DNA from: Rhodopirellula sp.
GTDB taxonomy: Bacteria > Planctomycetota > Planctomycetia > Pirellulales > Pirellulaceae
Direction of reading: 5' to 3'
Length of the DNA: 64,000 bases
Assembly (NCBI GenBank): GCA_002690925.1
Contig: NZGD01000282.1
Span: forward strand, 27,697 to 91,696
Of the stretch, positions 28,368-37,686 are shown piece by piece (the first letter of the stretch is position 1; the number at the start of each line of letters is the position of its first letter). The notes below the pieces were generated by a model, which saw only the letters and a list, made by a program, of their open reading frames with translations, made no database searches and was not told where the DNA came from. The translations under genes were made by a program, and so were the position numbers.

Positions 28368-29162
28368 TTACTGGGGCAAGCCGTCTGGGAGTTTTCCAGC
28401 GGCGACTTCTTCATCCCACTCATCCATGAGCGGCCAGCTTTCTGCGAGCGTACCGAAGTCGGCCATCTGCAAGTAGCCGCGCACCCTTTGAATCGTGGCA
28501 TCAAGAAAATCGCGGTTCTTTGCAAAGATTGGACCATGACTTGGGGCCAACCATTTCACATCACTGTCTCGGATTCGTTCGAGTGATGAGACAAAAGCTT
28601 TGATATCACTTCCATGGTGCGCGTCGATGGCCCCGATGCATCCGTCACGGTAGATATTATCACCGCTGAGCAGGATATCTCCAATCCGAAATGCCAATTG
28701 ACTGTTGGTATGACCTGGGGTGTGCCACACCTCAACCTTGAGCGAACCCACTTCGATGACATCTCCGTCATTGACCTCGTGCTCGATTTCAACCGGAGGC
28801 ATCGCCATCTTCAAATCCTGAGCTGCGATTTCGGCTAACGTGATCAGCGTATCGCCAGATTGGAGGGGGGCTACCGCATTCGGGTGAGCGGTGACCGAAG
28901 TCTTCAGCAACTGCTTCGCTTTTGCGAGTCCTTGGATATGATCCACATCCGCGTGTGTGGCAACCAGAGTTTTGCAGCGAGAAAATGGAAAATCGACTTG
29001 GCGTATGATTTCTACAAAGTCCTCGACTGTTTCTTCGTAGCCAACGTCGATCAAGATCCATTCGTCTTCATCGTAGACAAGATAGACATTGCACCCGAGG
29101 ACTTCACCAGCCTGGAAGTTAAGTTCAATAATTCCCGGGAAAATCGGTTTACGGGTTAGCAT
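28368..29162 (-). CDS. MBL-fold metallo-hydrolase
   Basis: 264 residues with the metallo-beta-lactamase metal sites in order: THADVDH (His 70, Asp 72, Asp 74, His 75; the second His of the usual HxHxDH is Asp), WHTPGHTNSQ, SGDNIY and PSHGP. The HxDxDH variant would alter the first metal position. Members act as hydrolases of thioesters, lactones or phosphoesters; there are no features here that tell which. The protein has no signal peptide and is probably cytoplasmic. It is preceded on the same strand by nothing close (29287 upstream gene ends 125 bp away). Confidence 0.87.
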   Translation of the reverse strand: MLTRKPIFPGIIELNFQAGEVLGCNVYLVYDEDEWILIDVGYEETVEDFVEIIRQVDFPFSRCKTLVATHADVDHIQGLAKAKQLLKTSVTAHPNAVAPLQSGDTLITLAEIAAQDLKMAMPPVEIEHEVNDGDVIEVGSLKVEVWHTPGHTNSQLAFRIGDILLSGDNIYRDGCIGAIDAHHGSDIKAFVSSLERIRDSDVKWLAPSHGPIFAKNRDFLDATIQRVRGYLQMADFGTLAESWPLMDEWDEEVAAGKLPDGLPQ

Positions 29163-29286
29163 GGTATTCGTTGTAAAATAGGAGTGAATCTAGCTTCATT
29201 GTACGCGGAAGGGGTTCAAGCCTGTAGCCCACCGTTGTGAGACCCAACGCACGACATTTTGTCGCTTTCTCGAGTGCATTGTGCTG

Positions 29287-30162
29287 TCAGCGGTTTCCGA
29301 TCGACAGAAGGTCAGCCAGCCCATGCCGATAGGTCGGAAAGCGTAGTTTGGAAACCAAATCGCGTTTCATTTTACGGTTCCACACCCGTTTATTACTTTC
29401 CGACCTCATCATTACCGGGGAACGAGCGTCTGGCGTCACAAACTGCGGTTTTTTCGAGCGAGTTTGGTATGCAATTTCCTGATAAAACTGCGATCGGACG
29501 ACCGGCTGATCATCACTGACGACGTACAAACGCTGTGTATGTGTTCGCAAAGTCGAACAGACTGCTTCGGCAGCGTCATCGACGTGGATTAGATTCAAGA
29601 AGCCGTGCTGCGGTGAGGCGATTGGTCTTCCAGCGATCACGTCCGCTGCACGCGGAATTCTACCGGGACCGTAGATGCCAGAAAGTCGCAGAATTGTCCA
29701 TGGTGAGTTCGGGCGCATGCGATTCAACAAAGATTCTGCCATCAGGTGTGCGCGACCACCATCGCGAAGTGGCCGAGTTGGGCTTGCTTCGTCGACCCAC
29801 AAACCACTTTGTTGGTGATAGACGCCGGTTGTGCTGATATAGCAGACCTTTGCGTCAGGACTGAGGGCGTGCAGTAGGTTGCGAAGGCCGCCCACCTGTG
29901 ATTCATAGCGATTGTGATAGCTTTGTCTGTCATAGCTCACACAAATCACGACGTGTTTGACTGCAGGCAGGTCAATTAGCGACCTTCGATCCGTCCAATC
30001 GGCCACAATCGGCAGAATTCCTTGGCTGGCAAGTTCTCTCTGTTTTCCGCTCTTGCGTGTGGTTGCCCAAACCGTATTTCCATCGCGGATTGCCAATTGT
30101 GCGACCCGGCGACCCAGATAGCCGCACCCGAAAATCATGATTTGATCCGAAACATCGCTCAT
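29287..30162 (-). CDS. NAD(P)-dependent epimerase/dehydratase-like (YeeZ-type)
   Basis: About 291 residues with an N-terminal Rossmann motif (IMIFGCGYLGRRVA). The middle shows STTGVYHQQSG, ILRLSGIYGPGR and IHVDDAAEAV, typical of extended short-chain dehydrogenases and of YeeZ-like proteins. The usual YxxxK catalytic pair is not clear: the corresponding segment reads GRAHLMAE, so it may bind a dinucleotide without the normal epimerase chemistry. ATG 30162 is chosen; the frame is open to 30330 but the added residues run into the divergent protease promoter. It starts 61 bp from the divergent protease gene. The substrate is unknown. Confidence 0.83.
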   Translation of the reverse strand: MSDVSDQIMIFGCGYLGRRVAQLAIRDGNTVWATTRKSGKQRELASQGILPIVADWTDRRSLIDLPAVKHVVICVSYDRQSYHNRYESQVGGLRNLLHALSPDAKVCYISTTGVYHQQSGLWVDEASPTRPLRDGGRAHLMAESLLNRMRPNSPWTILRLSGIYGPGRIPRAADVIAGRPIASPQHGFLNLIHVDDAAEAVCSTLRTHTQRLYVVSDDQPVVRSQFYQEIAYQTRSKKPQFVTPDARSPVMMRSESNKRVWNRKMKRDLVSKLRFPTYRHGLADLLSIGNR

Positions 30163-30222
30163 TTCAGGTGGTTTTCCAGTTAGTAAAGGTCCCTTTTTCG
30201 GGGATCTTGAATAGAGGCTATA

Positions 30223-31377
30223 ATGGGAAGTGTACCAACAGATAGGTACGTGATCGCCAACTTCGCGTCGCGATTCGAGGCAGCTTTGCAAAACTACATT
30301 ACGAAACCATCGGTTGTCGGCAAACCGCAATTGATTGCCAAGGCAATTGTCGTTATCTCTCTGGGCTTCGGAGCGATGGGTGTCACGGCCGATGCTCAGT
30401 CACCCGCGGTGGCTCCAACTCTGATTGCAGATTCCCCAGAGACGGAAATACCCGTCCCCGAAGATCTCCGGGAGATTCTCTCTGCAGGGGCGATCCCTAA
30501 GTCTCTTGCACAGCTTCAATTGTTGGAACAGCAATTCGGACAAATTTCGGCATCAGCGAAACGATGCACGGTTAGCATTAAAATTGGGCAAGCGCAGGGC
30601 TGTGGCGTGATTATCGATGGTGGTGGCAAGGTGTTGACTGCTGCTCACGTGGCGATGAGACCCAACAAGCCGGCTACTGTGATTCTGGCGAATGGACGTC
30701 GCTTGGAAGCGATGACACTCGGATTAAACAAAAATGTTGATGCGGGCATGTTGCAGATAAGTCCAGGCCAAAATGAGGGAGCAGATTGGCCTCATGCAAC
30801 GCTAGGCGACAGTAGCAAACTGGCCCGTGGCATGTGGTGTATCGCGACAGGCCATCCAAGTGGATTTGACCAGACCAGAGGTGTTGTTACGCGAGTCGGG
30901 CGGATCGCGCGTGTCAATCGTTCGGCATTGAGAACTGACTGTGCTTTGATTGGGGGTGATAGCGGTGGACCCTTGTTTGATTTGTCTGGCAAACTAATCG
31001 CGATTCATAGTCGCATCGGAAACGATGTTGAAGAAAACTTGCATATCCCGATTGATAACTACATCAATTCCTGGGAGCGCCTGGTGGCAGGTGATTCATG
31101 GGGTGCGTTACCCGGTTTTCGTCCGGTACTTGGAGTGCAAGGGAACTCCCAAGCTGAGGAGGCAGTGATCGATATCGTTCGTCCCGATTCAGCCGCAAAG
31201 AAAGCTGGTATTCAGCAAGGGGATATTATCAGAGAGTTTGGTGATCGCAAAATTACAGATTTTCAATCACTGAAAGATGCCGTTGCCGAGACGATGCCCG
31301 GCGAGAATGTTCGCGTGCGTGGTCAGCGTGATGGAAGCCCCGTCTTCTTTCGAGTGGTGATTGGGCGAGGCGAATAA
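30223..31377 (+). CDS. Secreted trypsin-like serine protease with PDZ domain
   Basis: 384 residues of the S1C (HtrA/DegP-like) type. After a hydrophobic segment (AKAIVVISLGFGAMGVT, about 39-55) that may be a signal anchor, the protease domain has a complete triad: His in TAAHVAM (about 142), Asp in NVDAGML (about 173), Ser in GGDSGGPLF (about 247). One PDZ domain follows at about 300-375 (VIDIVRPDSAAKKAGIQQGD). It should cut misfolded or regulatory proteins in the periplasm. The next gene, 46 bp downstream, is a degenerate relative; the two probably form one transcript. Confidence 0.9.
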   Translation: MGSVPTDRYVIANFASRFEAALQNYITKPSVVGKPQLIAKAIVVISLGFGAMGVTADAQSPAVAPTLIADSPETEIPVPEDLREILSAGAIPKSLAQLQLLEQQFGQISASAKRCTVSIKIGQAQGCGVIIDGGGKVLTAAHVAMRPNKPATVILANGRRLEAMTLGLNKNVDAGMLQISPGQNEGADWPHATLGDSSKLARGMWCIATGHPSGFDQTRGVVTRVGRIARVNRSALRTDCALIGGDSGGPLFDLSGKLIAIHSRIGNDVEENLHIPIDNYINSWERLVAGDSWGALPGFRPVLGVQGNSQAEEAVIDIVRPDSAAKKAGIQQGDIIREFGDRKITDFQSLKDAVAETMPGENVRVRGQRDGSPVFFRVVIGRGE

Positions 31378-31423
31378 ACGGAAGCAGAGACTTTACGACA
31401 TTTCAGATTCGGTTTGGTGCAAG

Positions 31424-32455
31424 ATGGTGATTAGTAGCATGAGCTCTGGTGCAAAAAAAATTCCGTTAGTTTTCTTCGCCGTCATATTGGCAACCGGGGG
31501 GCAGGCCTCACTTGCTCAGTTTGAGCCACTTCCACGACGTGATAATGCGTCCATGATGAATCTGGTTCGGCCAGTAACTGAGAAAATTTCTGGCTCTGTT
31601 GTTCAGGTTTACAGTGGTGACCGACCGGTCGCCCTAGGAACGATTGTCGCCGAAGATGGCTTCATTCTGACGAAGCGTAGTGAATTGAGTGGAGATCCTA
31701 TTCGTGTACGACTGAGCGACGGACAGCTCTTGCCGGCCCGAGTCGCCGCCGTGCGACGAGCCAACGATTTAGCGATGCTCAGAGTCGAAGGGGATCTCAA
31801 CTTCACTCCTGCTCGGTTCGCTGGCAAGACACCACCGGTCGCGAGCTTTGTTATCAGTGTTGGGCGAAAGTCAAATCCAATCGGTTTAGGTGTGATTGGG
31901 GCGAAGCCACGCAGAATCTCTCATCAAGGACGACTTGGTGTCCTGTTGCAGGATGATCGAACGGGTAGGGCTTTGGTACGTGGCGTCTTCCCTGATAGTG
32001 GGGCTGAAGCGGCTGGTATCAAGAAAGGAGACTTGATCGTCGCTATCAACGGTCGAGAAGAGCGTAGTCGTTTGGGTGTCATTGAAACGCTGCGTGGAAT
32101 GTTTCCAGGGGAAAGCGTTCGCTTGACAATCACGCGGAGTGATGAAGCAAAAGATTCAACGACCATGGATGTAGATGCTTCCATACGTGATTTGAATGTG
32201 ATGCGAGAATCTGAGAGTGATACACGAGTCAACGGGCCACGAAACGTACGCCTCTCAGGTTTTGACCAGGTCATGCAGCACGACACCGTTCTAGATCCTG
32301 ATGAGTGTGGTGGACCTCTCATGGACACTCAAGGTAACGTCATTGGGATCAATATCGCTCGCGCGGGTCGCGTCGTGAGCTATGCCTTGCCTGCGTCGCT
32401 GATATTGCCTGAGATGGTCAGCATGCTCGCTGAAGCGCGGTCTGCCAGTCGCTGA
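31424..32455 (+). CDS. Degenerate trypsin-like protein with PDZ inserted between lobes
   Basis: About 343 residues. A signal peptide (VFFAVILATGGQASLAQ) precedes a trypsin-like N-lobe in which the His position reads KRSE (about 84-87), while Asp is kept in NDLAML (about 115). A PDZ domain then occupies about 170-240 (GVFPDSGAEAAGIKKGD). Only after it comes the C-lobe, with DPDECGGPL where proteases have GNSGGPL: the Ser position is Cys. So His is lost, Ser is replaced, and the PDZ domain lies in the middle of the protease fold. It probably binds peptides without cutting them and may regulate or chaperone the active protease encoded just before it. ATG 31424 follows the upstream stop by 46 bp. 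Confidence 0.85.
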   Translation: MVISSMSSGAKKIPLVFFAVILATGGQASLAQFEPLPRRDNASMMNLVRPVTEKISGSVVQVYSGDRPVALGTIVAEDGFILTKRSELSGDPIRVRLSDGQLLPARVAAVRRANDLAMLRVEGDLNFTPARFAGKTPPVASFVISVGRKSNPIGLGVIGAKPRRISHQGRLGVLLQDDRTGRALVRGVFPDSGAEAAGIKKGDLIVAINGREERSRLGVIETLRGMFPGESVRLTITRSDEAKDSTTMDVDASIRDLNVMRESESDTRVNGPRNVRLSGFDQVMQHDTVLDPDECGGPLMDTQGNVIGINIARAGRVVSYALPASLILPEMVSMLAEARSASR

Positions 32456-32516
32456 GCCGATACCATCATCCGGTTACTCTGCTTTGGCGGCTGTATTCGC
32501 TGCCAGATTTTGGACG

Positions 32517-33011
32517 TTAGTGAAAGATTCTTTGCATGATTGTGACATCACACCATCGATCTTGCATACGTCCGATTTCCTTTTGCACGCCGACGATCTC
32601 GTAACCGTGTCGTTGGTGGAATGATATGCTTCGGTGATTGTCGCTAATTATTTTGGCAACTGCGTGGTGTAATCCTACCTCGCGACAGTGCTCTTCGATC
32701 TGTTTCTGAAGCAGATCTCCAATACCGCGTCCTGTCGAAGTCGGATGCAAGTAAATTGCAGTCTCACAGGTGTAGCGATAGCCATGACGTTTGCTGTGAG
32801 GCCTGGTAGCTGACCAGCCCAGAATCTGGTCTTTTGATTCAGCGACGAACCATGCATCGGGGATCGGCTTTTCAATGAGCTTGCCTACGTCGACCGATGC
32901 CCAAAGCTGCGTATCAAAGGTCGATCCACCAATTTCTATATGGTGGTTGTAGATGTCAGCGATTGCAGTGGCGTCATTCGTGACGGCTTTTCGAATATGT
33001 GTTTCAATCAT
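32517..33011 (-). CDS. GNAT-family N-acetyltransferase (phosphinothricin acetyltransferase-like)
   Basis: 164 residues. The acetyl-CoA binding segment GRGIGDLL follows IYLHPTSTGRG. The N-terminal IRKAVTNDATAIADIYNHH and the C-terminal FHQRHGYEIVGVQKEIG are characteristic of the phosphinothricin/methionine-sulfoximine acetyltransferase subfamily. It acetylates the amino group of a small amino-acid-like compound; the natural substrate is unknown. The gene is 15 bp downstream of an alpha/beta hydrolase gene and shares its direction with metG upstream, forming a probable three-gene unit (metG, hydrolase, GNAT). Confidence 0.9.
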   Translation of the reverse strand: MIETHIRKAVTNDATAIADIYNHHIEIGGSTFDTQLWASVDVGKLIEKPIPDAWFVAESKDQILGWSATRPHSKRHGYRYTCETAIYLHPTSTGRGIGDLLQKQIEEHCREVGLHHAVAKIISDNHRSISFHQRHGYEIVGVQKEIGRMQDRWCDVTIMQRIFH

Positions 33012-33026
33012 GCTTAATGATGGTGA

Positions 33027-33863
33027 TCAATTAGCCCCGAGAGGCTCGTTGGTAGGACGCGTATGTTTCCAAAGCCAGCGTACGCTGTCGCAAATAGCAG
33101 ACTTGTGGCGATCCGTGGAAAGACCATCGTGATCAATACCTTTTAGAAGGACTTTTCGTAATGGTCCACCATAGGTTTCCAGCATTTCATTCTGAAAATC
33201 AATGGGCACAAGTGTGTCGAGTTCAGATTGCAAAATCACTGCATGCAGATTGACTTTTGGAGCGGTTTTCATTGTGTCCATGGAATCGCATAAATCAGCA
33301 ATCACTGGATTGATAAGACCGAAGTGTGGATAAGGATTGGCTGCTCTTTTGATAACACGCTTCAAAGGGGGAGGATTTCGAAGGATCAAGCCTGTGCATG
33401 TTGGATCTGGAGTGTGCTTGGCAGCGATATGAAGAATTGTCGCGCAGCCGAGGCTATTACCACACAACCAAATGGAAGTATTTGGACCAGCATGTTGTTC
33501 GGTAATCGTTTGCCAGAAAGCTGAGCCAGCCCGGGCTATGGCTGCAAGACTGGCTTGCCCGCTGCTGCCCCCGTAGCCAGGAGGATTCCAGGTCCAAATG
33601 GCGGTTCGTTGGTTGTCCAGCAGGTTTACAGGAAACGAGGAAGAGCGTTCGGCTCGGCCCGCCGTTCCGGGGAATTTTAGTATCAGTAGCTCAGGCGGCT
33701 CAGAACCATGGTGGCTCTGCTGCACAAAGCACTCAATGGTTTCAGTCTTGCATGGCAGTATCACTCTTTCCTGAGTCGGTGCGTGAATGGGGTGCTGCGA
33801 TGGTCGCAGTACCATCCGATCAAGCAGATGGCGGCGGAAAGAGCGAAGGGGTCGCCGCAACAT
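33027..33863 (-). CDS. Alpha/beta hydrolase
   Basis: 278 residues, with the nucleophile elbow GNSLGC (Ser about 137), an oxyanion-type TAIWTWNPPGYGGSSG loop, an Asp in SELDTLVP and the final His in GIDHDGLS. No signal peptide is evident, so it is probably cytoplasmic. Such proteins hydrolyse esters, thioesters or peptides and the substrate is not recognisable. It begins 33 bp after the end of metG (33897, minus strand) and ends 15 bp before the GNAT gene. The link to methionyl-tRNA synthetase may be mere transcript sharing. Confidence 0.82.
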   Translation of the reverse strand: MLRRPLRSFRRHLLDRMVLRPSQHPIHAPTQERVILPCKTETIECFVQQSHHGSEPPELLILKFPGTAGRAERSSSFPVNLLDNQRTAIWTWNPPGYGGSSGQASLAAIARAGSAFWQTITEQHAGPNTSIWLCGNSLGCATILHIAAKHTPDPTCTGLILRNPPPLKRVIKRAANPYPHFGLINPVIADLCDSMDTMKTAPKVNLHAVILQSELDTLVPIDFQNEMLETYGGPLRKVLLKGIDHDGLSTDRHKSAICDSVRWLWKHTRPTNEPLGAN

Positions 33864-33896
33864 GGGATAGGGATCACCTCAAATTCAGGGCTGGCC

Positions 33897-35936
33897 TCAG
33901 TGGACACGTTGTCCAGGCTGCGCGCCATCATCGACACCTAGGATAAATACGTCAGCACCACCCGGTCCAGAAGCAGTTACCATTCCTTCGCTGAGCCCAA
34001 ATCGCATCTTTCTTGGCTTCAGGTTAGCAACCATGACAACCAGTCGCCCAACGAGATTCTCTGGTTCGTAGGCGGCCTTGATCCCTGCGAATACCTGCCG
34101 GCGTTCTTCGCCACCAAGGCTAAGTGTCAATTTCAGCAACTTATTCGCTTCGGGGACGTGCTCGGCACTGATCACGCGGGCAACCCTGAGGTCCACTTTT
34201 GCGAAGTCATCAATGGTGATCTCGTCAGAGAGTGGTTCATCTTTAAGCGGCTGGTCACTGTCATGAAAGGTTGGCTGGTTATCTGCTGCACTATCTTCAG
34301 CTGCCAGTTCTTTGCTTTCTTCAATCATTTTTGTCAAATCCTCAGGTTGTACTCGATCCATCATACGTTTGAATTTCGATACGGGGCTTCCGACCAAAGG
34401 TTTCTTGCTTTGATCCCATGAAGTAATCTCTTCACCCAATAAATCGCCGCACTTCACTGCCAACTCAGGCAAGACAGGTGCAAGGTAGATTGCAAGCTGG
34501 CGAAATAGATTTAGAGCTACGGTGCATGTATCTCGTAGTTCGTCAGTTCTTTGTTCATCCTTCTTCATTTCCCATGGCTTGGCATGCTCGACATACGGAT
34601 TTGCCGCATCAGCCAGTTCCATGATTTTCCGCATTGCTTTTGCGTATTCACCAGCTTCGTAAGCTCCCGCAATCTCGTCACCTGCTGCTGCCGCGGCTGC
34701 GAATAGACCACTGTCATCGGGATACGTTGCGGAGAGCCCGGTTTTGTTGGCGAACTTACCAACGCGACTCGCCAAGTTGACGACTTTGCCCACCAAATCG
34801 CTATTCACTTTCTCGGTGAATTCCTCGACTCCCAAATCCAGGTCTTCTACGCGTGAGGTCAACTTGGTTGCGTAAAAATATCTCAGACATGAAGGATTTG
34901 CATATTTTAAATAGGTCTCTGCAGCGACAAGTGTTCCATCACGTTTCGACATCTTCTTACCGTCGACGTTGAGGAAGCCGTGAATGTGTACCTTTGTAGG
35001 CATGTTGTACTTGGCTGTATTCAGCATGCCGGGCCAGAACAGCGTATGAAAGTACGTGATGTCCTTACCGATGAAGTGGTGAATTTCGCAATCTGGATCT
35101 CGCCACCAGTCTGCCAACTGTTCGCCATTGTTTTCGCACCATTCCTGGGTGCTGGCGATGTAGCCAATCGGTGCATCGAACCAGACATACCAGTAGTTAC
35201 CCGGGGAGTCTGGTATCTCAAACCCAAAGTACGGTGCTGGCCTGCTGATGTCCCAGTCTCGCAATTCTTCTGCGAGAAAGTGCCCTTTCAAATAGTTTGC
35301 AACTTCACTTTGTAGAGCGCCACTCGTTTCAACCCAATCATTCAAAAAAGCATGGATTTTTTCCAATTGGACAAACAAATGGTTGGATTCACGAAGTACC
35401 GGAGTAGCACCACTAAGAGTGCTCTTGGGATCAATCAAATCAGTTGGGTTGTAGGTCGCGCCACACGTACAATTATCACCAGCCTGATCAGTGCGACCAC
35501 AGCTTGGGCAAGTCCCACGTACAAAACGGTCTGCGAGAAATGTTTCAGCTTCGGGGTCAAAGAGCTGTTCGATTGATCGTTCGGTAATCAGGTCTGCTTC
35601 CCGGAGTGATTGCCAGAATTCAGCACAGATTTCTCGGTTTGCATTGCTGTTGGTGCTGCCGTAATGATCAAATTGAATGCCAAAACCAGCGAAGTCACGT
35701 TGATGAGCTTTGCTCATGTCATCAATCAGGGCTTCTTCACTGCGTCCCTCCTTCCGGGCGCGGATCATGATCGCCGTGCCGTGGGTATCGTCGGCACAAA
35801 TATAGATGCAGCGGTTGCCGCGCATTTTCTGAAAACGGACCCAAACGTCGGTCTGGATGTATTCCACCAGATGTCCGATGTGAATCGGGCCATTCGCGTA
35901 AGGAAGAGCACTAGTGACAAGTATTTTTCGTGTCAT
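33897..35936 (-). CDS. metG: Methionyl-tRNA synthetase
   Basis: About 679 residues. Charges tRNA-Met with methionine. Class I signatures: HIGH-type site in [14 protein letters not shown] near the N-terminus and KMSKRDG ([11 protein letters not shown]). A zinc knuckle [17 protein letters not shown] is in the connective domain. The C-terminal part ([12 protein letters not shown]) is the tRNA-binding dimerisation domain of the bacterial type. ATG 35936 ([16 protein letters not shown]) is the canonical start; the frame is open to TTG 35948. It is divergent from the thioredoxin-protease gene and upstream of the hydrolase and GNAT genes. Confidence 0.97.
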   Translation of the reverse strand: MTRKILVTSALPYANGPIHIGHLVEYIQTDVWVRFQKMRGNRCIYICADDTHGTAIMIRARKEGRSEEALIDDMSKAHQRDFAGFGIQFDHYGSTNSNANREICAEFWQSLREADLITERSIEQLFDPEAETFLADRFVRGTCPSCGRTDQAGDNCTCGATYNPTDLIDPKSTLSGATPVLRESNHLFVQLEKIHAFLNDWVETSGALQSEVANYLKGHFLAEELRDWDISRPAPYFGFEIPDSPGNYWYVWFDAPIGYIASTQEWCENNGEQLADWWRDPDCEIHHFIGKDITYFHTLFWPGMLNTAKYNMPTKVHIHGFLNVDGKKMSKRDGTLVAAETYLKYANPSCLRYFYATKLTSRVEDLDLGVEEFTEKVNSDLVGKVVNLASRVGKFANKTGLSATYPDDSGLFAAAAAAGDEIAGAYEAGEYAKAMRKIMELADAANPYVEHAKPWEMKKDEQRTDELRDTCTVALNLFRQLAIYLAPVLPELAVKCGDLLGEEITSWDQSKKPLVGSPVSKFKRMMDRVQPEDLTKMIEESKELAAEDSAADNQPTFHDSDQPLKDEPLSDEITIDDFAKVDLRVARVISAEHVPEANKLLKLTLSLGGEERRQVFAGIKAAYEPENLVGRLVVMVANLKPRKMRFGLSEGMVTASGPGGADVFILGVDDGAQPGQRVH

Positions 35937-36281
35937 GAATGAAAGCAATTGGGAGACAGGATCGAGTACGGAATTGTACTCATCTGAGACATTTCATACG
36001 ACGGCACGGTGACGGTTGAGATCTCGAAAGCTTCACTTCTTCCGGGCCATCGTGCACGCCTGAATTAGAAAAATGCTGAAATCCGCACTCTAATTCAAAA
36101 AAAGTCTCAAGTTTTAAAGCCACATCGACGTTTGATCTTGCCTCAGAATGGGGTTGTCACCGACTATCGGCAGCATGGTCGGGCGCGAGTTATGCTCGAA
36201 CCAGCGGTGCTTTTCTGATGGCAGGATGCCTCAGCCAAAAGCATAGTTCATGCACATGTTGTCCACGGAGGGGCGAACGCG
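35937..36281. other. Divergent regulatory region between metG and the thioredoxin-protease gene
   Basis: About 345 bp. A 9-bp inverted repeat (TGAATTAGA at 36061-36069, TCTAATTCA at 36089-36097) encloses a 19-base AT-rich loop. The arms are complementary, but the T run is on the wrong side for a terminator of metG. No T-box signature (e.g. the conserved T-box 14-mer) was seen upstream of metG. Confidence 0.4.
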
Positions 36282-37643
36282 ATGAGATTGTTTTTCGCAC
36301 TGTTGGTTGCCGGCTCATTAGGATTTTTGGCTTCACCTCAGGCCGCCTCTGCAGGCGATGCGATTCTGCTCGACTTCTCATCTGCCCATTGCTCTCCCTG
36401 TAAGGCGATGAAGCCAACGCTTACGCAGCTTGCTAGCAATGGTGTGGCAATTCGGCACGTTGACGTGATCACGGAACCACATTTGGCTGCTCGCTACGGC
36501 ATCCGTAAGACACCGACTTATGTCGTCTTGTCAGGTGGTCAGGAAGTGGCAAGGTTGATTGGGCAGCAATCACTGGTTGCTTTGCAGGCTGCGCTCGCGA
36601 GCAATCCATCCGGACCTCGGATACCCACCCGAGCAACAGATCCTTCTTTTAAAAATATTGCGGCACCGGCGACCCGGCTTGCACCACTTGCTGGCGGTAT
36701 GTCAGCAAGTGTCAGTCCAGCCTCTGCTGTCAGCGAAGCAATGCCGACGGTATCACTTGCTCAAGCGATCGAAATAGCGCGTGCGGCAACAGTTCGTCTC
36801 CGTGTCCACGATGGGCATGGGTATGGTGCTGGTACTGGTACGGTTATTGATACCAACGGTGATCAGGCATTGGTCTTAACATGCGGGCATCTGTTTCGAG
36901 AAAACAGAGGGCAAGAAAAGATTGAAGTAGATCTTTATGTTGGCGGGCAGACTAAGACAATAGCTGGTGAATTGCTTGACTACGATGCTGATACACACGA
37001 TGTTGCACTTGTTGCAATCCGTCCTGGTTTTCAGATGCAGCCGGTCCAGATGATTCATTCGCAGGAACGAGTACGTGTCGGCCAAACTGCGTTCAGTTTT
37101 GGTTGTGATCGAGGCGCTGACCCTTCCCGTCGTGACACGAGGATTACCGGTGTTGATAAGTACGATCAACACCTGGGAGTTTCCAATCTGGAAATAGCTG
37201 GTGCACCGATTGATGGTCGAAGCGGTGGTGGCCTGTTTGATGAGGCAGGGAGGTTGATTGGTGTGTGTAACGCCGCTGATTACGAAGGTGATGTTGGGAT
37301 TTATGCTGGCCCGGGTTCTGTGCGATGGCAACTTGACAAAACAGGTCTTTCGACGATTTACAAGCGTGCCCAGCCTCCTCAGATGCGGCTCGCTGCATTG
37401 CAGCGAGAAAATTCAGGCGGTGGTGCGAGTACCAATATCGAAGCAGATGGAGTCAACGCATTGAGTGGGACAGCTCGCGTCTCACCCAGTGAAATACTTA
37501 ATCTCGGTAGTCCGTCTAGAAATGAGCGTGAAGTGATCGTGATTGTGCGAGATCGCGCGAATCCTGCTGGTCCGACCCAAGTGATGACGCTGAATCAGCC
37601 ATCTGCTGACTTGATGCTTATGATTCAGCAACAGGCAAAATGA
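36282..37643 (+). CDS. Thioredoxin-like / trypsin-like protease fusion
   Basis: 453 residues with a signal peptide (LFFALLVAGSLGFLASP). Residues about 25-105 are a thioredoxin fold with a CSPC active site (Cys about 37 and 40) and a cis-Pro (TPTYVV, about 77-80). A Pro/Ala-rich spacer leads into a trypsin-like domain of about 165-345: His in TCGHLF (about 203), Asp in THDVALV (about 240), and the Ser in DGRSGGGLFD (about 314). All three triad residues are present, although the usual GDSGGP is GRSGGG. It is periplasmic by prediction. It might couple disulfide handling of a substrate to cleavage. The C-terminal region (about 350-453) has no recognised fold. Confidence 0.86.
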   Translation: MRLFFALLVAGSLGFLASPQAASAGDAILLDFSSAHCSPCKAMKPTLTQLASNGVAIRHVDVITEPHLAARYGIRKTPTYVVLSGGQEVARLIGQQSLVALQAALASNPSGPRIPTRATDPSFKNIAAPATRLAPLAGGMSASVSPASAVSEAMPTVSLAQAIEIARAATVRLRVHDGHGYGAGTGTVIDTNGDQALVLTCGHLFRENRGQEKIEVDLYVGGQTKTIAGELLDYDADTHDVALVAIRPGFQMQPVQMIHSQERVRVGQTAFSFGCDRGADPSRRDTRITGVDKYDQHLGVSNLEIAGAPIDGRSGGGLFDEAGRLIGVCNAADYEGDVGIYAGPGSVRWQLDKTGLSTIYKRAQPPQMRLAALQRENSGGGASTNIEADGVNALSGTARVSPSEILNLGSPSRNEREVIVIVRDRANPAGPTQVMTLNQPSADLMLMIQQQAK

Positions 37644-37686
37644 AGTGGTGACTCGCGTTGGCCTGGCGTTCGTTCGTAGAGCTGTG

